A DNA stretch of 51,318 bases, from contig JAKIZM010000020.1 in assembly GCA_022708025.1 (NCBI GenBank), positions 1 to 51,318 of the forward strand. Reading direction: 5' to 3'. This DNA is from Bacteroidota bacterium (GTDB taxonomy: Bacteria; Bacteroidota; Ignavibacteria; Ignavibacteriales; Ignavibacteriaceae). This document shows, piece after piece, positions 43,652-51,318 of this stretch (the stretch's first letter is position 1; every line of letters begins with the position of its first letter). The notes beneath the pieces were generated by a model. It searched no databases and was not told the origin of the DNA. It saw only the letters and a list, made by a program, of their open reading frames with translations. The position numbers and the translations under genes were made by a program.

Positions 43652-44668
43652 TTACAATTGAAGTTGTACAGAAAACTGCGATACATTACCAAGGTTTTCA
43701 AAACTGATATATGCATAGTCAAAAGCAACTTTTTGATTACCAACCGGTATATTGACACCTAAGCCTAATGCCCATTTTTCTGTATCATAGTTTATTTTAT
43801 ATCCTGCTCTGACAAATACTGTTTCGGTCCATGATATTTCACTGCCGAAGTTAAAACGCTCATTATTATCATTAAGATGAGTTCCTTCTGCAGCTAAGGT
43901 AAGCCTGTAATCTTCTGATTGAAAAACAGATTCACTTCCTCCTACAACATCCATTGAAAGCCCAGCCCTGAAAATCAAGGGAAGCGGATATTCCTGAGTT
44001 GTTAATCTTGCATCAGGATTATAGTTACCGCTGAAAGACTGGTTGATATCTGCAATCGTAATCAAATCACGACCATCAAGCTGCATTGTGCCGCCAAAAT
44101 TTGAAATTGCCATTCCGATTATAAGATTATGGAATCCGGTTCTCAGGTACGAGCCTATATCAAATGTAAATGAAGATGCCTGAACATTATACAGATTCTG
44201 AACAACATATTTAACTGATACTCCAACAGAAAACCTGTCTGTTAATTGTCTGGCATAAGATAATCCAATTGATAAATCTCTTACATCATAAAATATTCCG
44301 GTTCCGTCAGGATTTGAAACAGTAGTAACTTCCTGTTCACCTGTGTTAAGCATTATTGCTTGTACAGCAATGAAGTCAGAAAAAGAAATCGGAAGAACTA
44401 TACCTGCGTAATCATGAGAAATATCTGCAAACCATTCTGTATGCGTAAAGCCGATAATAGGTCTATCCATATTTGCAATGCCTGCGGGATTCCAGTAAAT
44501 GGTGCTTATATCATTAGCGACAGCAGTAAAAGAACCACCCATTCCCATTGCTCTTGCGCCAACTCCGATTTTTAGAAATTGTGCAGCTGCAGTACCTACT
44601 TTTGAAAAACCTCCTGCTAAAACAGAAACAGGAAAAATTACTAACATTATTATTATTAATTTCTTCAT
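43652..44668 (-). CDS. PorV/PorQ-family outer-membrane beta-barrel
   Basis: This 338-residue protein has a signal peptide (MKKLIIIMLVIFPVSVLAGG) and the diagnostic start AAAQFLKIGVGARAMGMGGS followed by IYWNPAGIA. This is the signature of the PorV/PorQ family, related to FadL-type barrels. PorV is the T9SS shuttle protein that carries cargo from the translocon to the attachment complex. Many family paralogues exist in Ignavibacteria, so this copy may serve a specific cargo, most likely the co-transcribed 44702 protein (inference). The barrel ends VSQFSVQLQL, an outer-membrane insertion signal. It starts 33 bases past the upstream stop. Confidence 0.88.
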   Translation of the reverse strand: MKKLIIIMLVIFPVSVLAGGFSKVGTAAAQFLKIGVGARAMGMGGSFTAVANDISTIYWNPAGIANMDRPIIGFTHTEWFADISHDYAGIVLPISFSDFIAVQAIMLNTGEQEVTTVSNPDGTGIFYDVRDLSIGLSYARQLTDRFSVGVSVKYVVQNLYNVQASSFTFDIGSYLRTGFHNLIIGMAISNFGGTMQLDGRDLITIADINQSFSGNYNPDARLTTQEYPLPLIFRAGLSMDVVGGSESVFQSEDYRLTLAAEGTHLNDNNERFNFGSEISWTETVFVRAGYKINYDTEKWALGLGVNIPVGNQKVAFDYAYISFENLGNVSQFSVQLQL

Positions 44669-44701
44669 AAACTTAACCTATAAGTTCAACTAAGTGGTAA
44701 T

Positions 44702-47700
44702 TTATTTTATCACTAAAAATTTTCCGACGTGTTGTGTTCCGTCCGGAAGTTTAACAACAAACACGTAAAGCCCGTAAGCGATATACTGATCATTATATGT
44801 CCGCAGATCCCAGAAATCAAATCCTCTGTTATCGTTATGATAAAACTCATTAACAAAGTCACCTGCCACAGTGTAGATCGAGATTTTACATTCATTTGGC
44901 AAATGATTGAACATCAATCTTTTACCAAATTGTGAAGTTTCATATTCATTAGAAACAATGTACGGATCAGGAACAGCTCTTATCTTACTTAAATCAACAT
45001 TTTTTGAATCAGTGTATTCAGCTTTCTTTGTTGAGAATTCATATCTGATTTCTTTTCTGAACGGTTTAAATGTTCTTATTGTAAACTGATCACCCTGAGA
45101 AGGTGCAATAGCAATTTGATTTATCGTCACTCCATCAGCATTGATATAAGTATCCGGCTGATTGTTTGTACGTAATACCAAACCACTAAATGTAGTATCG
45201 TTTGTTATCGGATCAATTTCATATCTTTCAAAATTCAGCATATCAGGATATCTCTCATAAAATCCAAAGCTGCCTGCAGAATATGCTGTACCGCCGGGTA
45301 TTAAATCCCATCCGAGCTTGCTGTAATAAAATCTTCTATATTCATCCCACGGAGCTTTAACTGCAAATTCAATCAATATAGTATTTTGGCTTACATCGAT
45401 TGGATTATTCGGATCAGTGATAACTTCAACCTTTAAAGGCAGATGATAAATAATTGTATCGTACAAAATGCCTGTAAAGTAATCATAAAGCTTTGCATTC
45501 AATCCGCCGATTGTATCAATTGTAATTCTGTAATCATCAATTGTATAAACTTCTTCCTGAGCTGTCTGAAGATCGCCGATATATTTTGCAACAGGTTTTG
45601 TTGACCATTGAAATGTTGATGTATCTTCGTGTACCAAGGTCCATCCCTGAAAAGCTACACCTGACGGAGTATTCAAAGCGACTAATCTGAATCCATCGGT
45701 AACAGGAAGGTTATCCTTTGAATCATCCGAAAACAAATGATGATCAAGAAGAAGAGTTGTATCCCGTGTAACAGCATTAATTCTGTAAAGATTAAGACCA
45801 AGCACATAGTTTGTATCAGATCCGGTAACTTCAAGAGTAGAATCAACGAATGTTACAACATAATCATCACCGGTGATTGAATCAGGTTCAACTATTTCTA
45901 TTGAAACAAATCCCTGACAGACTCCTCCTATTGGTGGAAATGATCCTTCAGGTGTTAAAGTCGGAGAAAAATCCGGAGGCTGAAAATTCTGAGGTCTTAC
46001 TCCCGGAACAACAGATACAGTATTACTTTCCAGAATTGAGCTTCCAAGAGGTGATTGATATGATTGTTCCAAGCTATCTGGATTCTGATTGCCTTTATCA
46101 TATGCAGTGACACAATACCAGTATTCCACACCATTTAAAAGATTTTTATCTGTGTAAGAGTGTTTAATTCCGGAATCATCACCAAGCCATTGATTAAAAG
46201 CAGGATCAGGTCCTTTTATTCCATCAATCAAATCAAAAATTTTAATAGGTTTATAGCCGATTACTTTTCCAAACTGATCTGTTACCGGAGTTCCCCATGT
46301 TTTGCCAAGGTTATCGCTTCTGTAAATCTTATAACCTTCAAAATCTTTTTTACCTGTTAAAGCATCCTTTGAATCTTCTGCTGCAGAATCCCAGAATAAT
46401 TTCACTTCTTTATCACCGGCAACTGCTCTTACAATAGGTGTTTTTGGCGGTCCTGAACCTTGAAAAGCTCTTTTGGATAATTGTTGTAACATCCTCAGAT
46501 TACTCATTAAGTTTGTGGTATCCGGTTGATTGGGAATAGGACCGGAATTACCCATCACTAATCCTACTGCTGAGTTAACAGTTTCACCGGGATTTAATGT
46601 AAAAGGTCCTGTCATAATAAAATAGTTTATTGCAGCACCACTTGGAAAATATTTTTTTAAGCTGTCAGGATGAGTGGTATCCATACGCCGATCAGCTCCA
46701 TGAAAATATGCTGATGGCACCATCAGGTTTGGATTATCAGGATTGCTGCTGATAATTGCCCACATTTCTTCATCCATTTTTGGAGCAAACTCTCTGCTGA
46801 AATAATGAAAATCTGTTACGCCCATATTTTTTGGTGTTTCGAGAATATTTATACCAACTATTCCCAGTTCTGTCTGATCACCAGCCCATGCGCCGTCTTT
46901 GGTATTATTTATATCATAGACATAAACAAAATCTCCGTTTTGGTGCTCATCGTTTGGATTTGCATCGATAATATTTATATAATCAGCATTATCAAAATCA
47001 GGTCTGAAGATTGCATAATAGCCAAGATAAATGCTATCCAAAATATTGCTGCTTATGTTTCGTACGGTGTAACTCCAGATTAATAAATCTTCTGCATAAG
47101 GTCTTCCGTAAGAATAAGCAGTTTGCTCGACTTCAATTCCTAATGGACCTTGCGGATTGGAATTTTCTTTATCATCAAATACGCAATAAATATCCCTGTC
47201 AGAAACAAACTCTCCTATAACTTCATTTCCGAAATTCGGAGATTCAGGATCAATATCAATCCGATAGCGACCGGGCCAATGCCGTTCGTTAGGAGTTTCA
47301 ACCCAGTTTCCGTTGTTATCGAAATATCCTTTTGGCCATGTTTCCTGATTATCACTCAGGGCAAGAAAAGGTGTTTCATCCGGCGGTGCAGCTTTTACAT
47401 CACCGGAAAATAATTTTCCTCTCGAACCATCTTTCGGCGCCCAATCATATTTATCTGATGGACCGCCTACTACTGATGTAATTACATTATTCTTTGAAGC
47501 AACAACTAATCCTAAACCATAACAATATTGAATTACATCAGAAGCTTCTTTAGGCCAACGGATTGATTCATTAAAATATTCGTGAAAGTTAGAAAGAATA
47601 CCATAATTGCCCAGGTAATTAGCTACCTGCCCTCTATCCATAATTCCCAGTCCGCGTTCAGAACTGGAAGTTACTTTTGTTAATTTTTTTAATTGTTCGG

Positions 47701-47809
47701 GCTTTAGATCTTTATGACAACTGATGCAATCATTTTGAGCATACAGAGTGATAGAAGACAGACAAGCAATCAGGTATAAAAGAAATATCTTTATTAAAAC
47801 TCTAAACAT
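44702..47809 (-). CDS. Large exoprotein with N-terminal CxxCH motif and T9SS-like C-terminus
   Basis: This 1035-residue protein has a signal peptide (ending TLYAQ near residue 25). The mature N-terminus begins directly with the haem-type motif C28-I-S-C31-H32. A long beta-rich region follows (WPGRYRIDIDPESP, SYTVRNISS). A fibronectin type III-like domain is seen at VKLFWDSAAED and FEGYKIYRSDNLG (about 475-600). The C-terminus (VPDPYIVSNEYE, CKISIYTVAGDFV, GLYVFVVKLPDG, GKFLVIK) is a variant T9SS sorting domain. It is therefore likely exported across the outer membrane. It starts 13 bases after the TonB receptor stop and is followed by a PorV/PorQ gene, suggesting a dedicated cargo and shuttle. 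I do not recognise a characterised homologue. Confidence 0.8.
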   Translation of the reverse strand: MFRVLIKIFLLYLIACLSSITLYAQNDCISCHKDLKPEQLKKLTKVTSSSERGLGIMDRGQVANYLGNYGILSNFHEYFNESIRWPKEASDVIQYCYGLGLVVASKNNVITSVVGGPSDKYDWAPKDGSRGKLFSGDVKAAPPDETPFLALSDNQETWPKGYFDNNGNWVETPNERHWPGRYRIDIDPESPNFGNEVIGEFVSDRDIYCVFDDKENSNPQGPLGIEVEQTAYSYGRPYAEDLLIWSYTVRNISSNILDSIYLGYYAIFRPDFDNADYINIIDANPNDEHQNGDFVYVYDINNTKDGAWAGDQTELGIVGINILETPKNMGVTDFHYFSREFAPKMDEEMWAIISSNPDNPNLMVPSAYFHGADRRMDTTHPDSLKKYFPSGAAINYFIMTGPFTLNPGETVNSAVGLVMGNSGPIPNQPDTTNLMSNLRMLQQLSKRAFQGSGPPKTPIVRAVAGDKEVKLFWDSAAEDSKDALTGKKDFEGYKIYRSDNLGKTWGTPVTDQFGKVIGYKPIKIFDLIDGIKGPDPAFNQWLGDDSGIKHSYTDKNLLNGVEYWYCVTAYDKGNQNPDSLEQSYQSPLGSSILESNTVSVVPGVRPQNFQPPDFSPTLTPEGSFPPIGGVCQGFVSIEIVEPDSITGDDYVVTFVDSTLEVTGSDTNYVLGLNLYRINAVTRDTTLLLDHHLFSDDSKDNLPVTDGFRLVALNTPSGVAFQGWTLVHEDTSTFQWSTKPVAKYIGDLQTAQEEVYTIDDYRITIDTIGGLNAKLYDYFTGILYDTIIYHLPLKVEVITDPNNPIDVSQNTILIEFAVKAPWDEYRRFYYSKLGWDLIPGGTAYSAGSFGFYERYPDMLNFERYEIDPITNDTTFSGLVLRTNNQPDTYINADGVTINQIAIAPSQGDQFTIRTFKPFRKEIRYEFSTKKAEYTDSKNVDLSKIRAVPDPYIVSNEYETSQFGKRLMFNHLPNECKISIYTVAGDFVNEFYHNDNRGFDFWDLRTYNDQYIAYGLYVFVVKLPDGTQHVGKFLVIK

Positions 47810-47822
47810 AAAAATTCTCCGG

Positions 47823-50411
47823 TTACCATATTATTTGTATTCCAGTAGTAATTGCCCGCGGCGGACCAACATTAGCGGGATTATAATTAGCATCGGGTGA
47901 AGACCCAACTAAACCGGGCTCACCGCTATCAAACGGTTTTCCGGTTCGTGAATATACAAACAGAACATTTTCATTATTTAATAAATTGGTAATCTCCCAG
48001 AACCAGGCAATTGAGAAGAATGAAACAGGAAATTGTTTTTGCAATCTGAAATCAAGTGAAGAGGTCCAGGGTTTTCTTTCTGAATTAATATCAATTCTTA
48101 CTGTAGGATCGACATAAGGAGTGTAAGGTAATCCGCTGCTTGCTCTGAAAATAAAATTGAAATTCAGGTCTGATAAGATTCCGTGATCTTTAGGAATATA
48201 AAACCCGAAGTTAGCTGCAAAATTATGGCGCTGATCAAAATCCAGAAAATACTCCTGATGTGGGATTTCTTCCTGTGTGTATGCATTAAGATATCCGCCG
48301 AGAGGCTGCGAATTATTTCCTTTAGCTATCATATAAGTATAATCTATTGAGCCTGAAAAATAATCTGCAAATCTTTTTTTCAGAGTAAAATCAATTCCTT
48401 TAACGCTTGCGTAATCAGAATTATAGAAGATAACATAATCTCTTGAAAGATAACTTACCTGAAGCGTGGAAAGTAAATCAGTAATATCTTTATACCAGGC
48501 AGTTATATCAAAAGCCCAGTTATCTCCAAGCTGATGTTTAAGTCCCGCTTCAAATGAAATAGTCTTCTGAGCCTTAACAGTTGGATTTCCAATCAAAGGC
48601 AGCGAAGTAGATAAATCTTTTTTTATGTTATAGTAAAGTGCGTTGTAATTAGGATTCTGGAAAAAATGCCCATAAGCAAAGTGTAAAACTGATTGCTCAG
48701 TTATCGGAAATGCCAATCCGATTCTGGGGCTGAATGCATATTGTGACTCAACTGCAATTTCTTTTGAAGGAATAAAATTATTGTTCTCATCGAATTCACC
48801 AAAACGTCTAACATCAGGCCACATTGTTGCTTCAGGATTTATATAGTCCAGTCTTACTCCGACATTTACAATAAGATAATCGTATTCAATTTTATCCTGA
48901 ATATAAGCAGAGAATTCTGCCGGTGATTTTGAATAAATATCCTTAAAATTAGCTCCTGAAGGCCATGGAGCGGATTCTTCGTGAACATCTATCTGATGTT
49001 TTATTATTTCCAATCCGCTTTTAAATTGGTGATAATTATTAGCCTGCCAAGTTGCATCAACCTTTCCCCGATATGTTAAAGTTTTGTTATCAGCATATCT
49101 TGAATCATCACCATCAACATAAAAATAAACTGATTCACCGGTTCTGCCGATTATATAATCTTCAGGGCGCTTATTTCCTACTTGTGTTAAAGCACTATTT
49201 TCAAATCTTGATAAGTTTACTGTATAAAACAGACTTTGATCAACTGTATGTGTTGCATTTAAAATTTGTCTGTTAGATTTTGTTGTAGTATGTGTCTGAT
49301 GATCGTTTCTGTATTTCCAGGGATGACTGTAGCCTTGCTGTTTTGTATTTGTAAACTGGCTAGATAATCCAAATTTAAGTGTAGGTGAAGCAAAATAAGT
49401 CAGCTTGCCAAAACCATCAATTGAAGTATTATAACCGTGAGGTAAATAACTATCTTTATTAAGTGTGTATCCCGAAAGAAAGAAAGTTAAATCAGGTAAA
49501 ATAGGACCGCTTAATGAAGCTCTTAACTGTCCGGGAATTCCGATCCAGGCTTCATCAAGCACGCTGGTTTCTTTATATTCATACAGATCCTGCACTCCGG
49601 GGAAAGCATTTGCTCTTCTGTATTTTGATTTTTCCAAAGTCGGAGTTGTGTATTCTACTCTTCCTTTGAAATTTGAACCTCCGTCCTGAGTTGTAATATT
49701 AACAATGCCTGACATTGCATCGCCATACTCAGCATTAAAAGTTCCGCTGATTATTACCATCTGATTTATGGCATCTTTATTAAAATTATTATTTGTTTCA
49801 CGGTAAAGAGGATCTTCCATCTTGACGCCATCAACCATATAAGAAATTTCAGAAGTCCTTCCGCCTCTTACGTGGAGATCACCGTTTGCATCAACTGTAA
49901 ATCCTGCTTTTGTTGTCAGAATTTCGGTGATACTGTTGACAGGCATATTCACAATTTCATCAAATGTAACGGTTGATTGTTTAGATGTTTCATCCAATTG
50001 AACCAGGGGGCGTTCAGCAGTTACAACAATATCTCCTTCAAGTTGAACTGAAGCAGATTCAAGATTAAAATCGATTTGTGTTGTTAAGTCAGCAATAATC
50101 TGAACATTATCTACAGTAACTGTTCTGTAACCAACCATTGATGCTTTAACTGAATATCTACCCGGATTAATATTAATTATGAAATACTGTCCGTTAATAT
50201 CACTTGCCGCACCAATTGTTGATCCGACAATTACAATGTTACAGCCGGGGATCGGTTCACCTGTGGCAGCATCTCTGACAACACCGGCTATCTTTCCGGT
50301 TGTGCCCGCATACGATTGAGAAGCCGATGATAATAAAGCACCAAACAAAACTAAAACGAATAAATTGAATATCCGTTTAAATGATATGTATCTTTTTACA
50401 TTTAACATCAT
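47823..50411 (-). CDS. TonB-dependent receptor with carboxypeptidase-regulatory N-terminal domain
   Basis: This 862-residue outer-membrane receptor has a signal region (about 1-35), a CarboxypepD-reg-like domain (about 37-120; GKIAGVVRDAATGEPIPGCN, INGQYFIININPGRYSVKASMVGY) and a plug (VTAERPLVQLDETS, VRGGRTSEISYMVDGV, NAEYGDAMSGIVNITTQDGG). A 22-strand barrel ends in ...AITTGIQIIW, the aromatic terminal signal. It imports a substrate using energy from TonB-ExbBD, which is not in this window. Unlike SusC, it has no SusD partner next to it. It is the first gene of the nine-gene minus-strand run. The substrate is unknown; haem, iron or peptides would fit the downstream genes (inference). Confidence 0.92.
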   Translation of the reverse strand: MMLNVKRYISFKRIFNLFVLVLFGALLSSASQSYAGTTGKIAGVVRDAATGEPIPGCNIVIVGSTIGAASDINGQYFIININPGRYSVKASMVGYRTVTVDNVQIIADLTTQIDFNLESASVQLEGDIVVTAERPLVQLDETSKQSTVTFDEIVNMPVNSITEILTTKAGFTVDANGDLHVRGGRTSEISYMVDGVKMEDPLYRETNNNFNKDAINQMVIISGTFNAEYGDAMSGIVNITTQDGGSNFKGRVEYTTPTLEKSKYRRANAFPGVQDLYEYKETSVLDEAWIGIPGQLRASLSGPILPDLTFFLSGYTLNKDSYLPHGYNTSIDGFGKLTYFASPTLKFGLSSQFTNTKQQGYSHPWKYRNDHQTHTTTKSNRQILNATHTVDQSLFYTVNLSRFENSALTQVGNKRPEDYIIGRTGESVYFYVDGDDSRYADNKTLTYRGKVDATWQANNYHQFKSGLEIIKHQIDVHEESAPWPSGANFKDIYSKSPAEFSAYIQDKIEYDYLIVNVGVRLDYINPEATMWPDVRRFGEFDENNNFIPSKEIAVESQYAFSPRIGLAFPITEQSVLHFAYGHFFQNPNYNALYYNIKKDLSTSLPLIGNPTVKAQKTISFEAGLKHQLGDNWAFDITAWYKDITDLLSTLQVSYLSRDYVIFYNSDYASVKGIDFTLKKRFADYFSGSIDYTYMIAKGNNSQPLGGYLNAYTQEEIPHQEYFLDFDQRHNFAANFGFYIPKDHGILSDLNFNFIFRASSGLPYTPYVDPTVRIDINSERKPWTSSLDFRLQKQFPVSFFSIAWFWEITNLLNNENVLFVYSRTGKPFDSGEPGLVGSSPDANYNPANVGPPRAITTGIQIIW

Positions 50412-50478
50412 TTTAACTGTTAAGTTTTATTAATTATTTTTTTTATAAAGAACACCCTCAAAGGTCTTAATAAAAGCA

Positions 50479-50505
50479 AGGTGCTGGCATTAACCGTCAG
50501 CACCT
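50479..50505 (-). terminator. Hairpin between the right-edge cargo gene and the TonB receptor operon
   Basis: AGGTGCTG (50479-50486) pairs with CAGCACCT (50498-50505) around an 11-base loop, with T-rich sequence on both flanks. It separates the partial gene at 50565 from the receptor gene, so the envelope run probably starts with its own promoter at about 50420-50478. Confidence 0.65.
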
Positions 50506-50564
50506 GTCTTTTAATAATTTTAATTCAACTTAATAATTCCTTTTGATGAAAAGAGCGGGAATTA

Positions 50565-51318
50565 TTATTTAAGCAGCAACATTTTTTTGCTTATAACTGC
50601 ATTATTTGTTTGTAAAGAGTAGATATATATACCTGATCTTACCTGATTTCCTGCATCATTCAGACCATCCCATGTTACATTATATTGTCCGGCTGATTGA
50701 AATTGGGAAACAAGCGTTTTAACTCTTGCACCTAAAATATCATAAATTATCAGTGAAGTATTTCCCGCTTCTTTGATATTATAAATAATACTGGTTGAAG
50801 GATTGAAAGGATTAGGATAATTCTGAGCTAAGTAAAATTCCTCAGGTATACCATAATCATATTTTTCATCTACCGATGTGGTTGATTGAAGTTGTTTTAC
50901 TACAATATTATCAAAATAACCGGGAATTCCATTGCTGCTCTGCTGGAAAGCATATAAACCAAAACTTCCGGATTTATTTCTGTTAGATGTTGTGTCAACT
51001 ATCGGACAGCCTGCTAATAGTTGCCCGTCAAAATAACACCAGAAACTTGTTTCATTTTCACTTGTGTTTCTAACTTCAATTTTCATCTTATGCCAGCCAG
51101 ATACTGTTGGGAATAATCCCGGATTATCTACACCTTTGAAATCTTTATTGAACAAAGGAAGAAAAGTATTCGGATCAGATCTGCGTCCTGAGAAATTGAT
51201 TCTGTCATTTGCATCAAAGTCAGCTCTTAGTTTATAAAAATCTTTAAGTGTTGTATCAGCATAAACAACCAAACCAGTGTAAGCAGATAATGGTTCATTG
51301 ACATAACAGTAAACATCA
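50565..51318 (-). CDS. C-terminal part of a T9SS-secreted, lectin-like-domain protein (runs off right edge)
   Basis: The frame is open to position 51318; an apparent TTG start at 51272 is internal, since codons upstream (DVYCYVNEPLSAYTG) continue in frame. The visible part is a concanavalin/LamG-like beta-sandwich (GWHKMKIEVRNTSE, FWCYFDGQLLAGCPI, SGSFGLYAFQQSSNGIPGYF, DNIVVKQL), typical of carbohydrate-binding or DUF1080-type modules. It is followed by a linker and a T9SS sorting domain (NYPNPFNPSTSIIY, LIIYDILGARVKTL, KKMLLLK). It is therefore a secreted surface protein whose catalytic or main domain lies outside the window. Confidence 0.82.
   Translation of the reverse strand, partial: DVYCYVNEPLSAYTGLVVYADTTLKDFYKLRADFDANDRINFSGRRSDPNTFLPLFNKDFKGVDNPGLFPTVSGWHKMKIEVRNTSENETSFWCYFDGQLLAGCPIVDTTSNRNKSGSFGLYAFQQSSNGIPGYFDNIVVKQLQSTTSVDEKYDYGIPEEFYLAQNYPNPFNPSTSIIYNIKEAGNTSLIIYDILGARVKTLVSQFQSAGQYNVTWDGLNDAGNQVRSGIYIYSLQTNNAVISKKMLLLK

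Noticed and set aside
46805..47083. 92-codon plus-strand ORF antisense to the CxxCH exoprotein
   Set aside because: Shadow of the long minus-strand gene; no ribosome site or family resemblance.

Overview
The window is a visibly AT-rich stretch of a bacterial chromosome. It most likely comes from the Ignavibacteria (Bacteroidota/Chlorobi group). This rests on the many secreted proteins that end in a type IX secretion (T9SS) sorting domain with the NYPNPFNP signature, a PorV/PorQ-family barrel, a TonB-dependent receptor with an N-terminal carboxypeptidase-regulatory domain, and several WGxxxxDI-type and NHL propeller proteins. The taxonomic call is an inference from protein style; there is no rRNA or tRNA gene in the window.

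Layout. Positions 1-1680 hold the 5' part of a YCF48-like propeller gene running off the left edge and a broken T9SS C-terminal domain carrying a palindromic insert. An M24 peptidase and NADP-type glutamate dehydrogenase (gdhA) are divergent at 1895-4747. Between gdhA and 5381 lie a long inverted-repeat element and a truncated copy of a small membrane-protein gene whose intact copy is at 9708-9986. Two surface proteins follow (5382-9654). Pyruvate:ferredoxin oxidoreductase (nifJ) and a dihydroorotate-dehydrogenase-like flavoprotein occupy 10296-14966. On the minus strand come a lamin-tail-domain exoprotein and an SDR oxidoreductase (15139-19792). The run DUF3109 - rpoN - methyltransferase - hslV - hslU spans 19970-24694, and a sigma-54-like -24/-12 element sits directly in front of its first gene. 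Two T9SS-exported peptidases (M23 and M36) follow, ending near 30369. A DUF5522 gene, an unknown exported protein, a metallophosphoesterase and a GT-C glycosyltransferase fill 30497-34620.

The right third (34896-50411) is a run of nine minus-strand genes with gaps of about 13-84 bases. In transcription order they are: TonB-dependent receptor, large exoprotein with one CxxCH motif, PorV/PorQ-like protein, PD40-propeller lipoprotein, unknown exported protein with a His-rich N-terminus, HsmA-like membrane protein, NHL propeller, ChaN-PDZ, and an M1-M28-PDZ peptidase fusion. This looks like one envelope operon and is the best candidate here for an undescribed system; a metal, haem or peptide role is only inference. 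The window closes with the C-terminal part of another T9SS cargo gene running off the right edge.

Metabolically the core genes indicate ferredoxin-linked pyruvate oxidation (an anaerobic or facultative lifestyle), ammonium assimilation by GDH, and heavy investment in secreted proteases and surface propellers. No CRISPR array, insertion sequence, tRNA or rRNA was seen.
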